This document shows positions 8,331 through 16,906 of a stretch of 64,000 nt of DNA, one piece after another. The stretch comes from JAKACA01 sp049510975. GTDB taxonomy: Bacteria > Actinomycetota > Acidimicrobiia > Acidimicrobiales > Bog-793. The stretch is from positions 1 to 64,000 of the forward strand of contig JBEKYM010000019.1 in assembly GCA_049510975.1 (NCBI GenBank), read 5' to 3'. Under the pieces are notes generated by a model. The model was not told the DNA's origin, did not search any database, and saw only the letters and a list, made by a program, of their open reading frames with translations. The stretch's first letter is position 1; each line of letters begins with the position of its first letter. The position numbers and the translations under genes were made by a program.

Positions 8331-8979
8331 AGCAATCCCCAGTGATGGCAAAGGCCAGCAGCGGGCACCCGCCCCCGCCTCCGCCCTCCAGTCTCGGCAC
8401 GAGCGTGCTCCAGCGCGTCGTGGTGGCCCCGTAGGTGCCGGGACTTCGTCCGAGCCCGATCGCCAGGTCCCGAACGTCCTCTCCTCGCGTGATGATGACC
8501 CCCACTCCGATGACCCGTAACTCGAAGAGCAAGCGAAAGTTGTTCAGGTCACGGTCGAAAAACGTGTCCTTATTGTTCCACTCGACCTCGACGCCGACGT
8601 GGTTCTTGAAGCTGTCGACCTTGTGGGTCGGACTCGTGTACTCGAACTCGGTCGCCGGCCCGACCTTTGGGTGGTGCTGTACCGAGACGCGGGTGTCGAA
8701 GTCCGTCTCCTGCCAGCCCAAGGCCGTGAAGTGCTCGTCGATCGCCTTGGCGATCTCGGTCTTGTTGCCGCCGCCGGCTTGCAGGGCCGTGCGGCACAGC
8801 CGGAAGCGGCGCAGCACCGCCATGAGGTCGTCCCACTCCTGCGGGTAGGCGCCTCGCAGCACGGCGATGGCGTTACGCCACTCACGGCAGACGTACCGAT
8901 CGGCGATGTCGTCCGGGACGCCGGCCGGACGCGGCGCGCTCGCCCGCCAGGAGGGCACGAGCCCGAAGTCCATCGCCAT
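8314..8979 (-). CDS. BglII/BstYI-family type II restriction endonuclease
   Basis: A 221-residue protein. The core THKVDSFKNHVGVEVEW is followed by NNKDTFFDRDLNNFRLLFE, very like BglII. BglII uses D84, E93 and Q95; here D122, E131 and E133 have the same spacing, so the third residue is Glu instead of Gln. N72 may match BglII N69. The reaction would be double-strand cleavage at a GATC-centred site such as AGATCT or RGATCY (inference). A TAGTCT box ends 8 nt before ATG 8979, suggesting a leaderless start. A Gly-rich run (GGGGGG) lies near the C-terminus. Sites such as AGATCT do occur in this window (3326, 9913, 17744), so protection by the adjacent methylase would be needed. Confidence 0.88.
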   Translation of the reverse strand: MAMDFGLVPSWRASAPRPAGVPDDIADRYVCREWRNAIAVLRGAYPQEWDDLMAVLRRFRLCRTALQAGGGNKTEIAKAIDEHFTALGWQETDFDTRVSVQHHPKVGPATEFEYTSPTHKVDSFKNHVGVEVEWNNKDTFFDRDLNNFRLLFELRVIGVGVIITRGEDVRDLAIGLGRSPGTYGATTTRWSTLVPRLEGGGGGGCPLLAFAITGDCYDPDC

Positions 8980-9056
8980 GAGCCGTGAGACTACTCAGGG
9001 GGTGCGCGCTGGCCCTTGGAGCCGTCAGCCGGCGGGCAGACCGCCGGCCCGAGCGG

Positions 9057-9539
9057 TCACAACGCTGCGAGCACCGATTCGGCTGAGCTGACATCGAGGC
9101 CGCCCTTCGGCTCCACGAAGACGCCGCTCACGACGCCGTCGTCGACGACGAGGGCGTACCGCTGCGACCGCTGGCCGAGGCCGAACGGGCTGCCGTCCAT
9201 GCCGAGCCCGACCGCCTCGGTGAAGGCGCCGTTGCCGTCGGCCAACATGAGAACGCTCGAACCGACGTTCTGGTCCCGCCCCCAGGCGCCCATCACGAAG
9301 GCGTCGTTGACCGAGATGCAGGCGATCCTGTCGACACCCTTGGCCTTGAGCTCCTCGGCCCGCAGCACGAAACCGGGCAAGTGGTAGTCCGAACACGTCG
9401 GGGTGAAGGCCCCCGGGACGGCAAACAACACGACCTTGCCCTTCCCGAGGAGCTCGCCCGTCTGCACGCGTTTCGGTCCGTCGTCGGTCATGGTCTGGAC
9501 TTCTACGTCAGGGATGAGGTCGCCAACTGCGATCGCCAC
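9057..9539 (-). CDS. Peroxiredoxin, Prx5-like (redoxin family)
   Basis: A 160-residue thiol peroxidase. The peroxidatic cysteine sits in VPGAFTPTCSDYHLPGF, the Prx5 signature (PGAFTPxCS). It reduces hydrogen peroxide and organic peroxides in the cytoplasm. The chosen GTG at 9539 has AAAGGA 8 nt upstream and gives the usual N-terminus VAIAVGDLIPDVEV; a longer reading to 9698 has no family support. It stands alone between the R-M pair and the NERD gene. The fur-katA operon further on gives the strain a second peroxide defence. Confidence 0.92.
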   Translation of the reverse strand: MAIAVGDLIPDVEVQTMTDDGPKRVQTGELLGKGKVVLFAVPGAFTPTCSDYHLPGFVLRAEELKAKGVDRIACISVNDAFVMGAWGRDQNVGSSVLMLADGNGAFTEAVGLGMDGSPFGLGQRSQRYALVVDDGVVSGVFVEPKGGLDVSSAESVLAAL

Positions 9540-9604
9540 TGGTCGTCCTTTCGGGGGGTCTTCGGAGCCGGTGAGCTCGGCCGAGGACGCCAACTTAGCG
9601 AGGG

Positions 9605-10693
9605 TTACTGATCCTGCCAGGTCGAGGACTGCCCAGCGACGTCGCAGACGGCCGCGATCCGGGCGGCATCGAGCCGTTGCGGGAGGCCCCGCAGCCACGA
9701 CACGAGCGCGAGCCGGTTGATCACCTGGGCGTCGGTGGGCTGCGACTTTGCGGTGAACAGGCCGGCGTTGACGAACACGACCACGCCGGTGGCGTTCACT
9801 GGTTGGCCCAAGGCGGCCCCGAGCAGGCGGCTCACGCGGCGGGCCTCGTGCCGGCTGTTGCGGACGTACGGCCTGCGATGTCCGTTCACGAGGACCTGGT
9901 TGCCATCGACCCAGATCTTTGCGCCCAAGTGCTGTTTGGCGTTGAGCACGAAGACGCCGGGGGGCCCGATGACGATGTGGTCGATGTCGGCGCCGCGCTG
10001 ACCGAGCGGGATGGCGTTCAAGACGTGCCAGCCCGCTGCCAATTTGGCGAGCTCTCGGGCGACGAGGCGTTCGCCGTTCTCGCCCGCTCGCCAGGGACCC
10101 TCGCCGTCGCCGTCGCCGGCGCCGGTGCCGGCGATCATGCGGGACCGCCAGGGTCCCGCCGACCCAGTGCTGCGACGTGAGGCTGCGTCGGCTCGGCCGG
10201 GGCGCCGAGCGGGACCAGCGGCGACGCCGGATCGTGCATCGCCAGAGCCCGCGAGCATGGACAACCTCGCCGGCGTCTCGGGTTGGCCGCTACCGGCTTC
10301 GCCCACCCGGCCTTCGTCGTTCGTCCTCCCGGCTGTCGGGTCCGGGGGGCTCTGCAGCTTTCGGCGTTTCAAGCTGACGATGGAGGCGATGGACGACCTG
10401 CCGGCCTGCTGGCCGGCGTCCGCCGGCGCCGGCGGGAGGTTCGTGATGGAGGCGCAGTCCGAGAGCGCTCGCGGCTTGGATGCCGCCAGCTGCTCGGCTT
10501 TCCACGACTCGATGGCCCGATCGAACGCGCCCTGCATGGCAGGTCGGGCCACGAGACGTTCGCCGGTGTTCAAGTCGAGCCAGCCGATCCAATGCCCGTC
10601 GGATGCGTTGACGTAGAGGCGGTCCTTGCCGAGGCGCTTCCACCTGACGACCGAGGAGACTCGAGCTCCTCGCATCTCGATCGCTTCGACCAT
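9605..10693 (-). CDS. NERD domain protein (nuclease-related)
   Basis: A 362-residue protein. The C-terminal half is a NERD domain: GENGERLVARELAKL, then ADIDHIVIGPPGVFVLNAK with the acidic and lysine positions of the PD-(D/E)XK-like fold. The N-terminal ~60 residues (VVRWKRLGKDRLYV, GHWIGWLDLNTGE) form a separate small domain, joined by about 100 low-complexity Ser/Arg/Ala residues. Start ATG 10693 has GGGAGG 7 nt upstream. NERD proteins are thought to act on DNA, but most have no proven role. No partner helicase or kinase domain is present here. Confidence 0.85.
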   Translation of the reverse strand: MVEAIEMRGARVSSVVRWKRLGKDRLYVNASDGHWIGWLDLNTGERLVARPAMQGAFDRAIESWKAEQLAASKPRALSDCASITNLPPAPADAGQQAGRSSIASIVSLKRRKLQSPPDPTAGRTNDEGRVGEAGSGQPETPARLSMLAGSGDARSGVAAGPARRPGRADAASRRSTGSAGPWRSRMIAGTGAGDGDGEGPWRAGENGERLVARELAKLAAGWHVLNAIPLGQRGADIDHIVIGPPGVFVLNAKQHLGAKIWVDGNQVLVNGHRRPYVRNSRHEARRVSRLLGAALGQPVNATGVVVFVNAGLFTAKSQPTDAQVINRLALVSWLRGLPQRLDAARIAAVCDVAGQSSTWQDQ

Positions 10694-10843
10694 CAGGCAC
10701 CTCCCTTCGTTTTGCTCCGACAGTTCCGTATCGGCAAGGGGGACAAGCACCTTGAGGTTGGCGGGCGCTCCGGCGGCGGCCGACCCGGACACCGGTCACC
10801 CCCGAAACCTGCCGCCGGTGGCCACCTGCAACACTGCACGGCC

Positions 10844-11329
10844 GTGGGCATCATCCGGACCGCCGCGAGCGCCGAGGACTTCGTCTGCTTTGCGGCGCTC
10901 GTTCGCGAGTACGTCGCCACGCTTCCGTTCGTCCTCGACTTCCAGGACGTCGACGGCGAGCTCGCCTCCGTCGAGCGCGAGTACGGCCCGCCCGCCGGCG
11001 CCGCCCTCTTGGCCGAACTCGACGGAGAGGCGGTGGGCTGCGCCGGCATCCGCCCGCTGCACCCTCCAGAGAGCGCCGAGCTGAAGCGGATGTACCTGCA
11101 GCCGCAGGCGCGCGGTCGGGGTCTCGGTCGCGCCCTCGCCGAGGCGGCGCTCTCGACGGCGGCGGTGCTCGGCTACGAGATCGTCCGTCTCGACACGATC
11201 GCCGAGATGGTCGAGGCGGCGGCGCTGTACCGGGGGCTCGGCTTTGTCGAGATCGGGCCGTACCGGCACAACCCACTGCCGACGGCCCGCTTTTACGAGG
11301 TGGTGCTCGGCAGGGCAGGCTCTCGGTAA
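10844..11329 (+). CDS. GNAT family N-acetyltransferase
   Basis: About 161 residues with a single GNAT fold: acetyl-CoA loop QARGRGLGRAL, preceded by the strand ELKRMYLQP and followed by GLGFVEIGPYRHNP. The substrate is unknown. GTG 10844 is the first codon that gives the normal N-terminus (VGIIRTAASAEDF). The reading frame is open upstream to 10283, but that part is antisense to the NERD gene. The stop overlaps the MMPL start as TAATG, so the two genes are translationally coupled. Confidence 0.88.
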   Translation: MGIIRTAASAEDFVCFAALVREYVATLPFVLDFQDVDGELASVEREYGPPAGAALLAELDGEAVGCAGIRPLHPPESAELKRMYLQPQARGRGLGRALAEAALSTAAVLGYEIVRLDTIAEMVEAAALYRGLGFVEIGPYRHNPLPTARFYEVVLGRAGSR

Positions 11330-13668
11330 TGCATGCGTTCTTCGCCGGCCTCGGTCGATTCACGGTGCGCTTCAGGTGGCTCCTCGTCGTCATCTGGTTC
11401 GCCGGGACGTTCCTCGCCGTCGACCTCCTGCCCTCGCTCAGCAGCGTCGTGAACAGCAACAACACCGCCTTCCTGCCGGCCGATGCGCCCGACGTGGAGG
11501 CCGCCAACCTCGCCGCCCCGCTCGGGGGCAAGGAGAACCTCGAACCGGTCACCATCGTCGCCTACCGGGCGAAGGGAACCTTGACGTCGGCCGACGTGGC
11601 GGCGGTCCAGCGCGAAGTCGTGCTGGCTCGCAAAGCCGTCAACGTGAAGATCGTGCAGTTCGTCGGCATCTCGGCCGACCATCACGCCATCCAATTGGCG
11701 GCGTTGGCCGATGTCGGCGGCTTCGGCCCGCTCAAGGCGGAGGCGACCGTGAACGCCTTGGTGAAGACGTTCGCGAGGGCCAACGCCCCACCGGGGCTCG
11801 GCCTCTACGCCGGCGGCCAGGTGGCCGACGCCGTGTACCAGAACGAGCAGTCCAACTCGACAGGCAACAAGACCCAGGACCTCTCGATCCTGTTCATCAT
11901 CGTGCTGCTCCTGCTCATCTTCCGCTCGGTATTGGCACCGTTCGTGACACTGCTTCCGGCCATCGTCGTGCTACAGCTCGCCGGCTCGATCATCGGCGAG
12001 CTCGGGACGCACGCCGGGCTGCAGGTGTCGGAGATCTCCCAGCTGTTGCTGATCGTGATCGTGCTCGGTGCCGGGACCGACTACGGGCTGTTCCTCGTGT
12101 TCCGCGTGCGGGAGGGAATCCGCGACGGGCTCGAGCCGAAGGCGGCCGTGTCGCTGGCGGTGGCACGCGTCGGCGAGTCGATCTCAGCTTCCGCCGGCAC
12201 CGTCATCCTGGCTCTGCTGAGCCTGTTGTTCGCGACGTTCGGCATCTATCACGACCTCGGCATCCCGCTCGCCATCGGTATCGCCACCATGCTGCTTGCC
12301 GGGCTCACGCTCCTGCCGGCACTGCTGGCCATCCTCGGCCGGGCGGTCTTCTGGCCCTCGCGCCCACGACCCGGGCAGGCACAAGGGGGCGCCTGGGGGC
12401 GCGTGGCCGCCAGGGTCGTGTCCCGGCCGGTGCCAACTCTGTTGATCGGCCTCGTGGCGTTCGGGGCACTCGCCTCCGGCGCGGTGTTCTACAAGCCGGC
12501 GGGTTTCGGCGGGGCGACGAGCGCACCCGCTCACACCGAGGCGGCCATCGCCGACCAGCTCGTGGCGACGCACTTCGCCCACGCCGCCACGAACCCGACG
12601 AACCTCGTGTTCAAGTACGCCACGTCGGTGTGGACCGACCCGTCGGTGCTCGTACTCGCCCAGCAGTCGCTGGAAGCCTCCGGGCAGTTCCTCTCACTCG
12701 ACGGTCCGCTTCGCCCCGGCGGCTCCCCGATCACTCCGGCAGATCTGCAGCAGCTGCACGCCCGCTTCGGCTCACCGAAGCTGCTGCCGCCGCTGCCGCC
12801 AAAAGGCGTGTCGCTCGCCGTCTACGAGGAGTACCGGGCAGAGGCGTTGTTCGTGAGCTCGTCGGGCACGATCGTGCAGTTCGAGGCGTCGCTCAAGGCC
12901 GGTGCCGGCAACCCGGGCGCCACGGCAGCCCTCAACGCCGTGCCCGAGATCCGGGCCGTCGTGGCGAGGGCGGCTGCCGCCTCCGGCGCCGTCGCCAACG
13001 GCGTCGCCGGCGAGGCGCCGGCGCTCTACGACATCAGCGCGACCTCCGACAGCGACCTCGTCCACATCATCCCGCTCGCCGTCATCGCCATCGCCCTCTT
13101 GCTGGCGCTCGTGCTGCGCAGTGCGATCGCCCCGCTGTACCTCATCGCCAGCGTCGTGCTCAGCTACCTCGCCGCCCTCGGCCTCGCCTCCTTCGTGTTC
13201 ATCGTCCTCGGCCACAGCGGAGGTCTGACGTTCCTCTTACCCTTCTTGATGTTCATCTTCCTCTTAGCCCTCGGCGAGGACTACAACATCCTCGTCATGA
13301 CGCGCATCCGAGAGGAGGCCCACGACCACACCTTGAAGGAGGCCGTCGTGCGCGCCGTGGGCATCACCGGACCGGTCATCACGTCCGCCGGCCTCGTACT
13401 GGCGGGCACTTTTGCCGTGCTGACCTTCGCCGGCTCGAGCGGCTCGGGAGGCAGCCAGATCCGGGACATCGGCACGGGACTGGCGGCGGGCATCCTCATG
13501 GACACCTTCCTGGTGCGCACCCTGCTCGTGCCCTCGACCGTCGCCATCCTCGGCCGATGGAACTGGTGGCCCAGGCGAGTGGAGGCGGGTATGGGTTTCC
13601 CCGGGAGCGAAAGCCGGAAGGAAACGGACGAAGAGGTCGTGGTCGGAGCGGCCGCTCCGCCCGAGTAG
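11329..13668 (+). CDS. MMPL/RND-type membrane transporter
   Basis: A 779-residue integral membrane protein with two MMPL halves. Each half has one helix, a large extracytoplasmic loop and a five-helix block. The first block contains LIVIVLGAGTDYGLFLVFRV and the second FLLALGEDYNILVMTRIREE, the paired GxDY/GEDY motifs used for proton coupling in MmpL and RND pumps. Such proteins export lipids or small molecules using the proton gradient. Coupling to a GNAT gene suggests export of an acetylated product, but this is inference. A basic, charged cytoplasmic tail ends the protein. Confidence 0.93.
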   Translation: MHAFFAGLGRFTVRFRWLLVVIWFAGTFLAVDLLPSLSSVVNSNNTAFLPADAPDVEAANLAAPLGGKENLEPVTIVAYRAKGTLTSADVAAVQREVVLARKAVNVKIVQFVGISADHHAIQLAALADVGGFGPLKAEATVNALVKTFARANAPPGLGLYAGGQVADAVYQNEQSNSTGNKTQDLSILFIIVLLLLIFRSVLAPFVTLLPAIVVLQLAGSIIGELGTHAGLQVSEISQLLLIVIVLGAGTDYGLFLVFRVREGIRDGLEPKAAVSLAVARVGESISASAGTVILALLSLLFATFGIYHDLGIPLAIGIATMLLAGLTLLPALLAILGRAVFWPSRPRPGQAQGGAWGRVAARVVSRPVPTLLIGLVAFGALASGAVFYKPAGFGGATSAPAHTEAAIADQLVATHFAHAATNPTNLVFKYATSVWTDPSVLVLAQQSLEASGQFLSLDGPLRPGGSPITPADLQQLHARFGSPKLLPPLPPKGVSLAVYEEYRAEALFVSSSGTIVQFEASLKAGAGNPGATAALNAVPEIRAVVARAAAASGAVANGVAGEAPALYDISATSDSDLVHIIPLAVIAIALLLALVLRSAIAPLYLIASVVLSYLAALGLASFVFIVLGHSGGLTFLLPFLMFIFLLALGEDYNILVMTRIREEAHDHTLKEAVVRAVGITGPVITSAGLVLAGTFAVLTFAGSSGSGGSQIRDIGTGLAAGILMDTFLVRTLLVPSTVAILGRWNWWPRRVEAGMGFPGSESRKETDEEVVVGAAAPPE

Positions 13669-13708
13669 CACGTCTGGCGGTGGGCGCCGGCGCCGGCGCT
13701 CAGGCGAC

Positions 13709-14686
13709 TCAGGCGACGGGGCGGACCTCGGCGAGAAACTCGAGCAGCAGCGCGTTCACTTTCTCGGGCTGCTCCTGCTGTACCCAATGCCCGCAGTTCT
13801 CGAGGACGTGGGAACCCCACAACCGGGGCAGTGTTTCGGGGAACCGGGCGATGGCGTTCGCCCCCCATTGGGTCGGGCCGTCCTTGTCCCCGCCGATGAA
13901 CAGCGCCGGCACCACGACAGGACGGCCACGAAAGGCGGCCAGGTCGGCCCAGTCCCGGTCGAGGTTGCGGTAGCGGTTGAGCCCGCCGGTGAACCCGGAC
14001 ACCTCGAACTGGGCGACGTAGTGGTCGAGGTCGGCCGCCGGCAGCCAGCTCATCTCGCCCTCGGGCTGCACCATCAGGTCCTTCATCCGTTGGCCCTTTG
14101 GCACGAGCGCAAAGCGGGTCGCTTCGGGCGGCGCCCCGGCGGCCGCTCCGTAGTAGAAACCCGACAGCCACCACCTCACGTCCTCCGCCCCTTCGGCGTC
14201 GGCTCGGCCCGGCTCCTGGAAGTAGTTCATGTAGAACTCGGCGTCGGGTCCGAAGAGCTCGGCGAACACCTTCGTCGGCGGCTGCAGGCTCGGAGGGGCA
14301 TAGGGCACGCTCAGCATCGCCACGGCCGAGAACATGTCGGGGCGCAGCAACGAGGAGGACCAAGCGATCGGCGCTCCCCAGTCGTGCCCGACGACGACGA
14401 CCTCGTCGACCTCGAGCGCCTCGACGATGCGGACGTTGTCAGCCACGAGGCGCATCATGGCGTAGTCCTCGATCGCCTCCGGTCGGGAGGAGCCTCCATA
14501 GCCGCGCACGTCGATGGCGATGGCTCTGTAGCCGGCGCCGGCCAGCACGGGGAGCTGGTGGCGCCAGGAGTGGGAAGTCTCGGGGTAGCCGTGCACGAGC
14601 AGCACGACCGGTCCCTCGCCTTGTTCGTGGGCGTGGATCGTGATGCCGTCGTGCTCGAAGTCGCGCTCGGTTGCCTCAGGGCTCAC
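13709..14686 (-). CDS. Alpha/beta hydrolase, epoxide hydrolase-like
   Basis: A 325-residue hydrolase. The oxyanion motif HGYPETSHSW matches the HGxP of epoxide hydrolases, the nucleophile Asp lies in VVVGHDWGAPIAW, and the catalytic His lies in ENCGHWVQQEQPEKV. A cap domain occupies roughly residues 135-230. It would hydrolyse an epoxide through an ester intermediate. The GTG start at 14686 overlaps the stop of the MDR gene as GTGA, so the two are one operon and may act in succession on xenobiotic or lipid substrates (inference). Confidence 0.9.
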   Translation of the reverse strand: MSPEATERDFEHDGITIHAHEQGEGPVVLLVHGYPETSHSWRHQLPVLAGAGYRAIAIDVRGYGGSSRPEAIEDYAMMRLVADNVRIVEALEVDEVVVVGHDWGAPIAWSSSLLRPDMFSAVAMLSVPYAPPSLQPPTKVFAELFGPDAEFYMNYFQEPGRADAEGAEDVRWWLSGFYYGAAAGAPPEATRFALVPKGQRMKDLMVQPEGEMSWLPAADLDHYVAQFEVSGFTGGLNRYRNLDRDWADLAAFRGRPVVVPALFIGGDKDGPTQWGANAIARFPETLPRLWGSHVLENCGHWVQQEQPEKVNALLLEFLAEVRPVA

Positions 14687-15690
14687 AGTGCCACGACCAC
14701 CTTTCCGATGTTGCCGCCGGTGAACAGCAGGTTCAAGGCGTCGGGGGCGTGCTCGAGCCCCTCGACGATGTGCTCGGAGTGCTTCAGCTTGCCCTCGAGA
14801 AGCCAGGTCAGGATCTCGCCCTGAGCCTGGGCGAAACGGCTCACGTAGTCGAGGATGATGAACCCCTCCATGCGTCCGCGCCTCGAGATGAGGTTGACGT
14901 AGTTCGTCGGTCCTGGCGGCAGATCGGTGGCGTTGTAGGCAGCGATGGCGCCGCAGAGCACGACGCGGCCGCGCATGGCGATCAGGGCCAGCGCACTGTT
15001 GAGGATGTCGCCGCCGACGTTGTCGAAGTAGACGTCGATGCCCTTCGGGCACTGCTCGTGGAGCTTGGCGGCGAGGCCGCCATCGTGGTAGTCGATGGCT
15101 GCGTCGTAGCCGAGCTCGTCGACAAGGTAGGCGCACTTGTCCGGACCGCCGGCGATGCCGACGACCTTCGAGGCGCCCTTCAGTTTGGCGATCTGCCCCA
15201 CGGTCGAGCCCGTGGCGCCGGCCGCGCCCGACACGACGACCACGTCGCCGGGCTGCAGCTTGCCGACGTCGAGCAAGCCGAAGTAGGCCGTCATGCCGTT
15301 GATGCCGAAGACGTTGAGGGCCGTCGGGGCATCGAGGCCGTCAGGGATCGCCTGCATCGACGCCTCGCCCTCGTCGGCGATGGCGTAGTCCTGCCAGCCG
15401 GTCATGCCGAAGACGTGCTCGCCGACGGTGTAGCGGGCGCTCTTCGATTCGACCACCTCGCCGATGCCGCCGCTGCGGATGACCTCGCCGATGCCGATCG
15501 GCGGCAGGTAGCCGGGCGCGTCGTTCATCCAGGTGCGGATCGTCGGGTCGATGGAGAGATGACGCACGGCGACGAGCGCCTCACCCTGCTCCGGCTCGGG
15601 GCGGGGGCTGTCCTCGAGGCGCACGGTGTCGCCGTCGACCATGCCGCTGGGCCGCTTGGCGAGCACGAGGCGTCGGTTCGTATCGGGCAT
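14683..15690 (-). CDS. NADP-dependent oxidoreductase, MDR superfamily (CurA-like)
   Basis: A 335-residue zinc-independent medium-chain reductase. It has the CurA/leukotriene-B4-dehydrogenase layout: SIDPTIRTWM near residue 48, nucleotide-binding VSGAAGATGSTVGQIAKLKG, and YFDNVGGDILN followed by MRGRVVLCGAIAAYN. Related enzymes reduce alkenals or enones with NADPH. It is the first gene of a two-gene operon with the epoxide-hydrolase-like gene. ATG 15690 sits close to the divergent deazaflavin-dependent gene (start 15812). Confidence 0.9.
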   Translation of the reverse strand: MPDTNRRLVLAKRPSGMVDGDTVRLEDSPRPEPEQGEALVAVRHLSIDPTIRTWMNDAPGYLPPIGIGEVIRSGGIGEVVESKSARYTVGEHVFGMTGWQDYAIADEGEASMQAIPDGLDAPTALNVFGINGMTAYFGLLDVGKLQPGDVVVVSGAAGATGSTVGQIAKLKGASKVVGIAGGPDKCAYLVDELGYDAAIDYHDGGLAAKLHEQCPKGIDVYFDNVGGDILNSALALIAMRGRVVLCGAIAAYNATDLPPGPTNYVNLISRRGRMEGFIILDYVSRFAQAQGEILTWLLEGKLKHSEHIVEGLEHAPDALNLLFTGGNIGKVVVAL

Positions 15691-15811
15691 GGGTCTGGCT
15701 CCTTCTCGTTGTCCACGAGGAGCTTGTCACCTCGAAGGCGGACGTGCCCTGCGGCGAGGGGCGGAGCGGACGGCCCTTGCCGATCGGCGACGAGCCGCTA
15801 GCTTGCCTCTC

Positions 15812-16243
15812 GTGAACTTCAAGGACCGGTACTTCAAAGCCTTCACCGACTTTCACCGGACTGTGTTCCTCGCGTCCAAAGGTCGCATCGCCGGACAGCT
15901 CATCGGCATGCCGGTCGTCATGTTGACGACTACGGGCCGAAAGAGCGGCAAGCAGCGCCACTCGATGTTGACCTCGCCGCTCGAGGTGGGCGACTCGGTT
16001 GTCCTCGTGGCGTCGTACGGCGGCGACGACCGCCACCCGACCTGGTTGCTCAACTTGAGGGAACACCCGCAGGTGGAAGCGACCATGCGCGGTGTCCGAC
16101 GGCAGATGACGGCGCGCATCGCCACGGGCGACGAGCGCGCCGACCTCTGGGCCCGCCTCACAGCCGCCCATGCCAACTACGCCGCCTACCAGACGAAGAC
16201 CGATCGCGAGATTCCAGTCGTCGTGCTCGATCCCGCCGGCTGA
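15812..16243 (+). CDS. Deazaflavin (F420)-dependent nitroreductase family protein
   Basis: A 143-residue split-beta-barrel protein of the Ddn family: MLTTTGRKSGKQRHS near residue 40 and HPTWLLNLREHPQVEA later match the F420-binding signatures. It probably reduces quinones or other acceptors with F420H2 at the membrane face. The GTG at 15812 has no Shine-Dalgarno sequence; TAGCTT (15799-15804) ends 7 nt before it, so the transcript is probably leaderless. With the luciferase-like gene at 32288 it suggests the host makes F420. Confidence 0.9.
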   Translation: MNFKDRYFKAFTDFHRTVFLASKGRIAGQLIGMPVVMLTTTGRKSGKQRHSMLTSPLEVGDSVVLVASYGGDDRHPTWLLNLREHPQVEATMRGVRRQMTARIATGDERADLWARLTAAHANYAAYQTKTDREIPVVVLDPAG

Positions 16244-16357
16244 GGCGCGACTCGGCCGTTTCGCCGGGCTGCCGAGCGGGCAGATCCGAGCTGGCGCTCC
16301 TCGGCCGCCGGTTCCTCCCGGTGCCGGCGAGCCGGGCTGCGCTCTGAGTTGTCTGGA

Positions 16358-16388
16358 TTGACTCCAATATACGAAAAGGTCTATATTG
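16358..16388 (+). promoter_or_regulatory. Promoter and Fur-type operator of the fur-katA operon
   Basis: TTGACT (16358-16363) is 18 nt from TATATT (16382-16387), which ends 6 nt before the ATG at 16394, so the mRNA should be leaderless. A perfect inverted repeat CAATATA (16365-16371) and TATATTG (16382-16388), 10 nt apart, spans the spacer and covers the -10. AT-rich palindromes of this kind are bound by FurA/PerR proteins, so this is the likely autoregulatory site. Confidence 0.8.
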
Positions 16389-16393
16389 CGAGG

Positions 16394-16906
16394 ATGCAGT
16401 CGACCGACGAGCAGGCTCGTGCACTTCGCGCCGCCGGGCTACGCGTGACCGCCCCCCGCCTGGCGGTGTTGCGGGCCCTGCTCGCTCAACCGCACGCCGA
16501 CACCGAGACCGTGATCGGGAGCGCGCGGACCGAGCTCGGATCGGTCTCCCCCCAGGCGATCTACAACGTGCTCGGGGCACTGGTGCAGACCGGCCTCGTG
16601 CGGCGCATCGAGCCGGCCGGCAGCCCTGCCCTCTACGAGCTGCGGGTGGGCGACAACCATCACCACGCCGTGTGCCGCCGCTGCGGGACTACTGCCGACA
16701 TCGACTGCGCCGTGCGCCGGCGCCCCTGCCTGACGCCATCGGAGACGCACGGCTACCTGCTGGACGAAGCCGAAGTCACGTTCTGGGGACTGTGTCCCAC
16801 CTGCCAGCACACGGCGCCGCCGCCGGCCGACCCGGCGACCCGATCTTCTTCTCGTTCACCCCTCACCCCGACTGCAGTCACGACGCACCACGAAGGAGCA
16901 CGATGA
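16394..16906 (+). CDS. fur: Fur family repressor (FurA/PerR-like peroxide or iron sensor)
   Basis: A 170-residue regulator. The N-terminal winged helix covers LRVTAPRLAVLRALLAQPHA and SPQAIYNVLGALVQTGLVRR. The dimerisation domain carries the metal-binding HHHAVCRRCG and the second zinc pair CPTC. An unusual Ser/Pro/Thr-rich tail of about 30 residues follows. The gene is preceded by a promoter that its own product should cover, and it ends in an ATGA overlap with katA; the katA Shine-Dalgarno (GAAGGAG) lies inside it. In mycobacteria FurA controls katG in the same way; here the target is a monofunctional catalase. Confidence 0.92.
   Translation: MQSTDEQARALRAAGLRVTAPRLAVLRALLAQPHADTETVIGSARTELGSVSPQAIYNVLGALVQTGLVRRIEPAGSPALYELRVGDNHHHAVCRRCGTTADIDCAVRRRPCLTPSETHGYLLDEAEVTFWGLCPTCQHTAPPPADPATRSSSRSPLTPTAVTTHHEGAR

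Noticed and set aside
9252..9271. Near LexA box CGAACCGACGTTCT
   Set aside because: It lies inside the peroxiredoxin coding region and has mismatches to the consensus.
6400..13705. Recurrent GCGCCGGCGCCGGCGCTCA-like strings at 6402 and 13686
   Set aside because: GGCGCC/GCCGGC runs are common in this composition, also inside genes; no consistent boundary or pairing was seen.
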